A DNA stretch of 5,723 nucleotides, from contig JAUWYM010000065.1 in NCBI GenBank assembly GCA_030615845.1, positions 1 through 5,723 on the forward strand, written 5' to 3'. This DNA comes from Thermoplasmatota archaeon. Its GTDB lineage: Archaea > Thermoplasmatota > E2 > DHVEG-1. Under the pieces are notes generated by a model. It searched no databases, was not told where the DNA came from, and saw nothing but the letters and a program-made list of their open reading frames with translations. A program made the position numbers and the translations under genes. How positions within the stretch are numbered: the first letter of the stretch is position 1; each line of letters begins with the position of its first letter. Below, piece after piece: positions 1 through 5,283 of this stretch.

Positions 1-51
1 GTTATTGACAAAGTTTAGCAAGATACATTATATCACTGAAGAGGTAGAAAG

Positions 52-540
52 ATGAAAAAAAAGATAATAAAAGATGTGATGAAAATCTGCACATTTATTG
101 CCCTTGTCAACCTCCCCTTTATTACAGTAACACAACTCATCGGAATCGATACATTTCTCGATTCATTTAACAACCCTGACTTCTATCAATACTTCAAAAG
201 CAGCACGCTAAACCTTGAAACTATAAATACAGGGTACATTGTTCTTCAAAAATCATCTCACCCAGATTTTTCCATAAACCCTGGAGATACAATATTTTAC
301 CTCAAGGATGAAGGAGGACTCATGTGCAGAGAGATATATCATATAAACAAACATGATTCAATTAGAAAATATTACACAATCAATTTTGATGATGAGATCA
401 ATGACGAAACCATTTGTGAGTACCAAATCATCGGTAAAGTTGTCAGCGTTATCGAGAACAATGTATGGAACAAAATTTCCTTGAAAATATGGGATGCATC
501 TATGACCAATCTCAATGCCGCAGCACTGTTTACAAACTAA
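52..540 (+). CDS. Signal peptidase I-like (S26 family) membrane-anchored protein, probably catalytically altered
   Basis: A 162-residue protein with a basic N-terminus (MKKKIIK) and one hydrophobic segment at about residues 11-33, so it is probably anchored with the rest outside the membrane. The soluble part resembles the S26/S24 signal-peptidase fold: a GD-turn followed by a beta strand (PGDTIFY, residues 77-83), an acidic stretch at 113-119, and the strand IIGKV (126-130), which matches the usual I-V/I-G-K-V near the end of archaeal type I signal peptidases. The nucleophile motif S-M-x-P is best matched by Ser68-Ser69-His70-Pro71, ten residues before the GD glycine rather than the usual eight or so. 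The general-base H-R motif seems to be Cys92-Arg93. Activity is therefore doubtful. It could be a divergent peptidase or a non-enzymatic relative. The start is ATG 52, with the SD-like GAGGTAG at 41-47 four bases upstream. It has no visible functional link to the gcv genes that follow. The family call rests on motif reading only. Confidence 0.6.
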   Translation: MKKKIIKDVMKICTFIALVNLPFITVTQLIGIDTFLDSFNNPDFYQYFKSSTLNLETINTGYIVLQKSSHPDFSINPGDTIFYLKDEGGLMCREIYHINKHDSIRKYYTINFDDEINDETICEYQIIGKVVSVIENNVWNKISLKIWDASMTNLNAAALFTN

Positions 541-652
541 GGTTCTTTCTACAAAGTTAGTTTACTTCTCCTTTTAATATGCAAACAACAGATGCATATC
601 AAACACCATGATAAGCTTCTTTAATAGATGGCTGTTTACCCCATAGAGTTGT
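541..652. other. Intergenic region between the S26-like gene and gcvPA
   Basis: This 112-base stretch has no ORF or RNA gene that I can support. A pyrimidine-rich run ending in TTTT (about 560-575) could terminate the upstream transcript. An AT-rich TTTTAATAT (572-580) or TTTAATAG (619-626) could serve as a TATA box for gcvPA. The second would place the start of transcription within a few bases of ATG 653, which would suit the weak SD there. A 6-base inverted repeat, ATATGC at 577-582 and GCATAT at 594-599, is a possible but weak operator. I see no glycine-riboswitch-like structure, so any control of gcvP by glycine is not evident here. Confidence 0.35.
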
Positions 653-1993
653 ATGAAATTCATTCCAAATTCCATCATTAAAGAAAGTATGCTCAAGGAA
701 ATAGAACTACATACTATCGACGAGTTGTTTTCAGATATCCCAAAAAAAATTAGAATAAACAATCTAAACCTTCCCGATGGAGTATCTCAACAAGAAGTAG
801 AAAAACGACTGAGAAAATTAGGAAAGAAGAACAAATCTTTTTCTGAAATGCCAAGTTTTTTAGGCGGTGGAATAAAACCTCATTATATCCCTGCAGCAGT
901 AAAATCAATCATAGCCCGATCAGAATTCTATACCTCATACACTCCCTACCAGCCTGAAGCATCACAAGGTTTCTTACAAGCCATGTTTGAGTATCAAAGC
1001 ATGATTGCAGAGATCACAGGCATGGATGTAGCCAATGCCTCATTATACGACGGCGCGACCGCATTAGGAGAAGCAGCATTGATGTGCAACCGCATCAAAA
1101 AAAGAAAAACATTTGTCATACCCAAAAACATCTCTAAGGATAAAAAATGTATTTTAAAAAATTATACAAAAGGAACAGAAATAACAATAAAAGAGATAGC
1201 ATACGATACGAAAACAGGGAAAATCGATTTGGATGACCTCAAAAAAAATATTGATGATGATACTACTGGTGTGTATATAGAAAACCCGAATTTCTTCGGT
1301 GTTTTCGAAGATGACGTAGATGAGATCAGCAGCCTTGTAAAAGAAAAACAGGCAGTATTTGTTGTCGGTGTTGACCCAATAGCTTTAGGTATTACAAAAA
1401 ACCCAGGAAAGTATAATGCAAATATCGTCATCGGGGAAGGACGAAGCCTTGGAAATCCTATGGATTTCGGTGGCTCCGGTCTTGGTATTTTCTCCTGTAA
1501 ACATGAATTTATCAGACAGATTCCTGGACGAATAATAGGACTCACTGAAGATAGTGATGGCAAAAGAGCGTTCTGTATGACGATGCAGACAAGAGAACAA
1601 CATATCAGAAGAGGTAGAGCCACAAGCAATATCTGTACAAACGAAGGATTATGCGCTCTTGCAGCGGTAGCGTTTCTCTCATGGCTTGGAGGGAGCGGGT
1701 TAGAAAAACTTGGGAGAATCAATTTTGAAAAAGGACAACGACTTGCAAAAAAAATAACATCAATTCATGGGTTTGAAAAGGTGTTTTGCGGGGTTCATTT
1801 CAACGAGTTTGTCATACAATGTCCAGATGCAGCAAAATTACACAATAAGCTATTAAGTAATGGAATTCAGGGTGGCCTTATTTTAGATGATTTCTCTCCT
1901 GATCTAAAGAATTGCATGCTTTTTGGCGTTACTGAAATACATAGTGATGAAAGTATCGAAAAACTTGTTTCCATTCTTAAGGAGGAAACATAA
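653..1993 (+). CDS. gcvPA: Glycine dehydrogenase (decarboxylating) subunit 1 (P-protein, N-terminal half)
   Basis: This is the alpha subunit of the two-subunit P-protein of the glycine cleavage system. With GcvPB it decarboxylates glycine and transfers the aminomethyl group to lipoyl-GcvH in the cytoplasm. The 446-residue length is normal for the subunit. The N-terminus (MKFIPNS, then a TIDELFSDIP stretch at 21-30) is the family's typical start and supports ATG 653, although the upstream SD is weak. Family blocks are visible: YTPYQPEASQG (96-106), ITGMDVANASLYDGATA (121-137), GEGRSLGNPMDFGG (261-274) and the basic REQHIRRGRATSNICTN (314-330). The PLP-type fold lacks the Schiff-base lysine, as expected for this half; the lysine is supplied by GcvPB. 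The stop codon overlaps the next start (TAATG at 1991-1995). The AAGGAGG SD for gcvPB lies inside the 3' end of this gene, indicating translational coupling. The full reading frame is intact. Confidence 0.96.
   Translation: MKFIPNSIIKESMLKEIELHTIDELFSDIPKKIRINNLNLPDGVSQQEVEKRLRKLGKKNKSFSEMPSFLGGGIKPHYIPAAVKSIIARSEFYTSYTPYQPEASQGFLQAMFEYQSMIAEITGMDVANASLYDGATALGEAALMCNRIKKRKTFVIPKNISKDKKCILKNYTKGTEITIKEIAYDTKTGKIDLDDLKKNIDDDTTGVYIENPNFFGVFEDDVDEISSLVKEKQAVFVVGVDPIALGITKNPGKYNANIVIGEGRSLGNPMDFGGSGLGIFSCKHEFIRQIPGRIIGLTEDSDGKRAFCMTMQTREQHIRRGRATSNICTNEGLCALAAVAFLSWLGGSGLEKLGRINFEKGQRLAKKITSIHGFEKVFCGVHFNEFVIQCPDAAKLHNKLLSNGIQGGLILDDFSPDLKNCMLFGVTEIHSDESIEKLVSILKEET
1979..1985 (+). promoter_or_regulatory. 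Shine-Dalgarno site for gcvPB
   Basis: The sequence AAGGAGG lies inside the last codons of gcvPA, seven bases before ATG 1993. It is the best SD in the window and fixes the gcvPB start at the TAATG overlap. It shows that this organism uses 16S rRNA anti-SD pairing for genes inside operons. Confidence 0.85.
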
Positions 1994-3441
1994 TGTACAG
2001 AAGCGCAGTGTATGATGAGCCGCTCCTTAACGAGCTCGAAGAAAAACGCAACAATACGTATACACCTGTTGATGTATTGCCCTCTTCTCTACAAAGAAAA
2101 GAAAAAATAAACATTCCTGATCTCGACGAAACCCAAGTGATACGACATTTCTTTCGTTTGAGTCAAATGAACTTCGGCATTGATTCAGGAATGTATCCAC
2201 TTGGCTCCTGTACCATGAAATATAATCCTAGGCTATGCGAAGAGATCAGTAGATGGGATAGTTTTGCTATGACACATCCCTATCAAGATGAATCCACTAT
2301 TCAAGGGAACCTTCAAATAATGTATGAGCTAGAGCAGCTATTCTGTGAAATAACAGGCATGGATTGTTTTACCCTCCAACCTGCTGCTGGTTCTCAGGGG
2401 GAATTCACAGGACTTCTGTTGACACGAGCATATCATGAGTCTCATCATGATTTTGAGAGAAATGAAATTATCCTGCCTGATACTTCTCATGGGACAAATC
2501 CTGCAAGTGCTACTATGGCTGGATATAAAATAATAGAAATACCATCAACCAAAGAGGGAACCGTTGATTTAGAAATACTGAAAAAAACACTTTCCAGTAA
2601 AACCGCGTGTTTCATGCTTACAAATCCAAATACTCTAGGTATCTTCGAATCAGGCATAGAAGAGATAGCAAAAATCGTACACAAAGCAGGTGCACTGCTA
2701 TATTATGATGGAGCTAATATAAATGCGATAATGGGAAAAGCAAAACCTGGAGATATGGGTTTTGACATCGTACATCTCAACCTGCATAAGACCTTCTCCA
2801 CACCACATGGAGGAGGAGGCCCTGGAGCAGGTCCAATTGGTGTAAAAAAGAAGCTGGAAACGTTTCTACCAATTCCTAGGATAACAAAAAAGAAGGATAC
2901 CTATTACCTTAACCATGATTACCCAAAGTCCATCGGGAAAATCAAAGCATTTTATGGCAATTTCTCAGTTCTCCTGAAGGCATATATCTATATTTTACTG
3001 ATGGGTAGAGATGGGCTTAAAGAGTCTTCTGAAATAGCGGTGCTTAATGCAAATTATATGAAGAAAAAACTTATTGATTCAGAAAAATATGATCTACCCT
3101 ATAAAGAATTAAGAAAACATGAGTTTGTTCTTAGCTGCGAACGTTTACAGAAAGAAAAAGGAATCAGAGCGCTTGATATCGCAAAACGTCTTTTAGACTA
3201 TGGACTACATCCGCCAACCATTTATTTCCCATTAATTGTGAAAGAAGCATTGATGATTGAACCAACAGAATCGGAATCAAAGAGAACATTAGATGAATAT
3301 ATCAAGGCGCTTATACGAATCGCAGATGAAGATATAAGTAGTGTGAAAAACGCTCCAAGCAATACTCCTGTAAGACGCGTTGATGAAGCAAGTGCAATCA
3401 AAAAATCTCTCTTAACATGGACGTCGCTACAAGAAAAATAA
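1993..3441 (+). CDS. gcvPB: Glycine dehydrogenase (decarboxylating) subunit 2 (P-protein, C-terminal half)
   Basis: This is the PLP-carrying subunit of the split glycine decarboxylase, partner of GcvPA. It contains 482 residues, the usual size. The PLP lysine is Lys266 in the block NLHKTFSTPHGGGGPGAG (263-280), which is the signature of the P-protein. Other family blocks are FGIDSGMYPLGSCTMKYNPR (61-80), ITGMDCFTLQPAAGSQGE (120-137), DTSHGTNPASA (163-173), the cofactor-region LTNPNTLGIFE (209-219) and YYDGANINAI (237-246), and PPTIYFPL (407-414) near the end. The start is ATG 1993, overlapping the gcvPA stop and preceded by a strong SD. The two genes should be one operon and be made in equal amounts. 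The H- and T-proteins are not in the window. No frameshift or missing catalytic residue is seen. Confidence 0.97.
   Translation: MYRSAVYDEPLLNELEEKRNNTYTPVDVLPSSLQRKEKINIPDLDETQVIRHFFRLSQMNFGIDSGMYPLGSCTMKYNPRLCEEISRWDSFAMTHPYQDESTIQGNLQIMYELEQLFCEITGMDCFTLQPAAGSQGEFTGLLLTRAYHESHHDFERNEIILPDTSHGTNPASATMAGYKIIEIPSTKEGTVDLEILKKTLSSKTACFMLTNPNTLGIFESGIEEIAKIVHKAGALLYYDGANINAIMGKAKPGDMGFDIVHLNLHKTFSTPHGGGGPGAGPIGVKKKLETFLPIPRITKKKDTYYLNHDYPKSIGKIKAFYGNFSVLLKAYIYILLMGRDGLKESSEIAVLNANYMKKKLIDSEKYDLPYKELRKHEFVLSCERLQKEKGIRALDIAKRLLDYGLHPPTIYFPLIVKEALMIEPTESESKRTLDEYIKALIRIADEDISSVKNAPSNTPVRRVDEASAIKKSLLTWTSLQEK
3430..3441 (-). terminator. Possible T-rich terminator for the radical SAM gene
   Basis: On the minus strand, 18 bases past the stop codon of the radical SAM gene, the RNA would read TTATTTTTCTTG. 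Archaeal polymerase commonly terminates at such U-rich tracts without a hairpin. The tract lies inside the 3' end of gcvPB because the two genes converge with almost no spacer. This is weak evidence from composition only. Confidence 0.25.
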
Positions 3442-3458
3442 CAGAATCACCTAGCTTG

Positions 3459-4982
3459 TTATGTCAACGGTCCTTTCGTCCACAGATCATCCCTAATTTT
3501 TCTTCCGGTCTTTTCTTCCCATTCTTTAATAGAAAGTGAATGCTTCTCCCGGATTTTATCCCCAAAACCAAGACCATTATATGCACAGAACGGGACAATC
3601 CCTTCAAAGGTTGTATAATGAATAACACATCGCTGCAGACGATCAACATTAAGATTAAAGGAATCCTGAAACCACATAGAACCAACAAAGAGGCTATTGT
3701 AATGAAAAGCCCGTAATGAATCGTAGCTTCCACCAATCGCTGCATCTTTGAGTATTTTCTTTAAATTGAAGCCATGTGGTGCTTTCTCCTTATCAACAAA
3801 CGTATCAATTTTATTAAGAAAAGCAGTAGCGATTCTGACTTTTTTAAATGGCCCTCTTTTCTCACTTTGTTTGTTAATAAACTCCATAAATCCTTCAACG
3901 TCAATAAATCGCGTTATCGGTATGGGTTTTCCATCTTCCCAGAAGATATATGTCGCACCTCCACATCCTGGATGAGCAGTGAATTCAACTTGATCCTCCC
4001 CCTTCAAACTCTCTATAAGCCGAGAGATAGGAAACACAAAAGGAACAGGATAAAAATCATCCCGTGAAATCTCCCCGTCGAATTCCTTTTCGATTTCCTC
4101 AAACATCTGTACATAGTCTACTCGTTGTTGCTCTCGTTTTTCATCTTTTATTTTTGTAACTCTACCGCAGAACGATATCGGTTGATAATTAACGCCTCGT
4201 ATAATATCAATATTATCAAATGCGAAACGAAGGATTTTACCAGTCTCATGAACGTTTTTACCACCAATGAGTACAGGAACTAACACCAGCTTCAAATTAA
4301 CCTTTCTCATGTTTTCAATTGCTTGCTTGGCTTGATCTATCCAAGGGTTTGTCTTCTTTGTGACACCATCAAAACTCATATAGACGGTATTGACTTTTTC
4401 ATCTTTGAGACGCCGACAATACTCAACACTTTCAGCAAGTTTTATGCCATTGGTGTTCAACTGGACGTGAGAAAAACCTACTTCTTTTGCTATTCTGATG
4501 ATTTCAAAGAGATCGTCTCTAACAGTAGGTTCTCCACCGGTAACCTGAATTGCCCTTGAACCCACTGGTTTTTCATCTCTTGCCTGCTGCATCAACTGTC
4601 TGATCCCATCCAATGTTGGCTCATACACAACACCAGAGGCCCCCGCATTCATAAAACAATAACTGCACCGTAGATTACACCTGTTTGTTATAAGAAGATT
4701 GGTGAGAACGCTTTGAGATCTATGTTCTGAATATAGTTCTGGCTCACCAAACAACGTTGTTTTCACATCAGGAGAAGGCGTTCCGGTAACTTCGTATTTC
4801 ATCCATTTATTATAAAGATTAACGTCACCAAAGTAGATATCTTTAAATGAACCATGTTTACTGCATTTCTTTGTAATCCAAACCTTTCCATCTTCTTCAA
4901 TGATTTTCGCATCGATTTGTTGAACCATTCCATCTCTATAACATGCAGGGCATACAGATTTTATTTCTTCTAATTCTTTCAT
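3459..4982 (-). CDS. Radical SAM protein, COG1964 / tetraether lipid synthase (Tes)-like
   Basis: A radical SAM enzyme of 507 residues, close to the length of Methanocaldococcus Tes (MJ0619, about 500 residues as I recall it), which joins lipid chains to make tetraether membrane lipids. Seen from the ATG start: an N-terminal metal-site module, Cys11-Pro-Ala-Cys14 and Cys40-Ser-Lys-His-Gly; the SAM cluster motif CNLRCSYC (Cys102, 106, 109); the SAM-binding TGGEPT (148-153); NTNG (176-179); then a C-terminal region with HPGCGG (338-342), FIDVEGF (359-365), RCVIHY (451-456) and PFCAYN (464-469), which I recognise as COG1964 blocks. Spare cysteines 272, 340, 452 and 466 could hold an auxiliary Fe-S cluster. 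I choose ATG 4982 because GAAGGT (4995-4990) is a good SD for it. An in-frame TTG at 4997 would add five residues but overlaps that SD and has none of its own. A CTATAAAG box lies upstream. The family is secure. The exact substrate is not, since COG1964 contains paralogues of Tes. Confidence 0.85.
   Translation of the reverse strand: MKELEEIKSVCPACYRDGMVQQIDAKIIEEDGKVWITKKCSKHGSFKDIYFGDVNLYNKWMKYEVTGTPSPDVKTTLFGEPELYSEHRSQSVLTNLLITNRCNLRCSYCFMNAGASGVVYEPTLDGIRQLMQQARDEKPVGSRAIQVTGGEPTVRDDLFEIIRIAKEVGFSHVQLNTNGIKLAESVEYCRRLKDEKVNTVYMSFDGVTKKTNPWIDQAKQAIENMRKVNLKLVLVPVLIGGKNVHETGKILRFAFDNIDIIRGVNYQPISFCGRVTKIKDEKREQQRVDYVQMFEEIEKEFDGEISRDDFYPVPFVFPISRLIESLKGEDQVEFTAHPGCGGATYIFWEDGKPIPITRFIDVEGFMEFINKQSEKRGPFKKVRIATAFLNKIDTFVDKEKAPHGFNLKKILKDAAIGGSYDSLRAFHYNSLFVGSMWFQDSFNLNVDRLQRCVIHYTTFEGIVPFCAYNGLGFGDKIREKHSLSIKEWEEKTGRKIRDDLWTKGPLT
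3497..3527 (+). terminator. Possible T-rich terminator for gcvPAB
   Basis: About 55 bases past the gcvPB stop, the plus strand has repeated T-runs (TTTTTCTTCC, TTTTCTTCC, ATTCTTT). In archaea such runs are typical 3' ends. The tract is inside the 3' part of the opposing radical SAM gene, so the two transcripts would overlap tail to tail. The evidence is composition only. Confidence 0.25.
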
Positions 4983-5026
4983 ATTGTCAACCTTCAAATG
5001 GAATCAAAGGGATTAAACATTTATTT

Positions 5027-5034
5027 CTTTATAG
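5027..5034 (-). promoter_or_regulatory. TATA box for the radical SAM gene
   Basis: On the minus strand the sequence is CTATAAAG, preceded by purine-rich AAAG, as in an archaeal BRE/TATA pair. Transcription would begin about 25 bases on, near 5004. That gives a leader of about 20 bases that contains the SD GAAGGT and ends at ATG 4982. This spacing is one reason to prefer ATG 4982 over TTG 4997. Confidence 0.55.
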
Positions 5035-5086
5035 CTTTAACTATGTGTCCAGACACTCATTGAATAATCTTCTCGGAGAAAAAAGG

Positions 5087-5167
5087 ATGGGATGTGGCAG
5101 ACCAGATGGGAAAAAGGTTTTGGCCTGCCGTTTTGGTGTTTACGGCAGCATTGTAAAAGTTATATAA
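5087..5167 (+). CDS. Possible 26-residue ORF (uncertain)
   Basis: An ATG-started frame of 26 codons ending in TAA, with an SD-like GGAGA (5075-5079) seven bases upstream. The peptide is small, basic and has three cysteines-or-arginine-rich patches (MGCGRPDGKK, then VLACRFGVYG); the two cysteines are Cys3 and Cys14. It overlaps the hairpin cluster almost exactly, and its stop codon lies inside the TATATAAAAG box. I recognise no family. It may be chance coding of a structured regulatory element, a leader peptide, or a remnant of a gene. Confidence 0.15.
   Translation: MGCGRPDGKKVLACRFGVYGSIVKVI
5094..5148. repeat. Overlapping inverted repeats forming two mutually exclusive hairpins
   Basis: Three copies of a GGCAG/CTGCC arm occur. 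Hairpin A pairs 5094-5104 with 5121-5131: eleven positions with one A-C mismatch and two G-T pairs, loop of 16 bases. Hairpin B pairs CTGCCGT at 5125-5131 with ACGGCAG at 5142-5148: seven perfect pairs, loop of 10 bases. Both use 5125-5131, so only one can form at a time. That layout is like an attenuator or riboswitch switch, but no transcript covering it is known from the sequence. The predicted promoters for both flanking genes lie between this element and their genes. As DNA it could equally be a protein-binding site. Confidence 0.6.
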
Positions 5168-5170
5168 AAG
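5161..5170 (+). promoter_or_regulatory. rpe: Candidate TATA box P1 for rpe
   Basis: TATATAAAAG is a near-ideal archaeal TATA box. The start of transcription would fall about 25 bases from its centre, near 5190, which is inside the 21-base palindrome. The rpe leader from this start would be about 95 bases, without an obvious SD before ATG 5284. P2 further down may be the main promoter. Confidence 0.5.
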
Positions 5171-5177
5171 TGTGATC

Positions 5178-5198
5178 TGTCAAAATGTCATTTTGACA
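5178..5198. promoter_or_regulatory. Perfect 21-base palindrome, probable operator
   Basis: Left arm TGTCAAAATG (5178-5187), single central T, right arm CATTTTGACA (5189-5198), with ten of ten pairs matching. This size and symmetry is typical of a site for a dimeric helix-turn-helix regulator. It sits over the predicted start of transcription of P1, where binding would block RNA polymerase. A weaker outer inverted repeat surrounds it: GTGATCTGT at 5172-5180 and ACATATCAC at 5213-5221, eight of nine positions matching. The regulator is unknown and not encoded in the window. As an RNA hairpin it would have only a one-base loop unless inner pairs open, so a DNA role is more likely. Confidence 0.7.
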
Positions 5199-5245
5199 AA
5201 ATTACCAAACGCACATATCACTCTGGAAGAAAAGAAACATTTGGA

Positions 5246-5254
5246 TTTATAAAG
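5246..5254 (+). promoter_or_regulatory. rpe: Candidate TATA box P2 for rpe
   Basis: TTTATAAAG is centred about 34 bases before ATG 5284, so transcription would begin about 5275-5278 and leave a leader of under ten bases. That suits rpe, which has no SD in front of its ATG, and suggests leaderless or short-leader translation. Confidence 0.55.
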
Positions 5255-5283
5255 TACTTAACCATACCATGTTTTGATACAAT

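Larger units (their letters stand above)
4983..5283. other. Divergent intergenic region between the radical SAM gene and rpe
   Basis: These 301 bases hold the promoters of two divergent genes and several structured elements, listed separately: the minus-strand SD and TATA box for the radical SAM gene; a short near-palindrome, GTGTC-CA-GACAC, at 5045-5056 just upstream of that TATA box; a hairpin cluster at 5094-5148; two plus-strand TATA boxes at 5161-5170 and 5246-5254; and a perfect 21-base palindrome at 5178-5198. No tRNA or recognisable ncRNA family is seen. The only ORF of interest is a 26-codon frame at 5087-5167. Confidence 0.7.

Noticed and set aside
541..652. A glycine riboswitch upstream of gcvPA
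   Set aside because: Glycine riboswitches often precede gcv genes in bacteria, but this 112-base spacer is AT-rich with no paired stems of the needed kind.
574..762. A 62-codon minus-strand frame over the gcvPA start
   Set aside because: It overlaps the well-supported gcvPA N-terminus and the upstream spacer, and has no family resemblance or SD.
1162..1722. A 186-codon open frame on the minus strand
   Set aside because: It is fully antisense to gcvPA, whose family blocks run through the same bases. The antisense peptide is low in complexity (rich in Ser, Pro, Ile) and has no recognisable motif.
3748..4067. Plus-strand frames of 75 and 97 codons inside the radical SAM gene
   Set aside because: Both are antisense to conserved parts of the radical SAM protein, overlap each other, and look like shadow frames.
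4983..4997. TTG at 4997 as the start of the radical SAM protein
   Set aside because: The TTG overlaps the SD used by ATG 4982 and has none of its own. The added residues are not part of the family's conserved N-terminus.
4943..5167. A 74-codon plus-strand frame beginning inside the radical SAM gene
   Set aside because: Its first part is antisense to that gene's start and crosses its promoter. Only the last 26 codons (from ATG 5087) deserve a separate, low-confidence mention.
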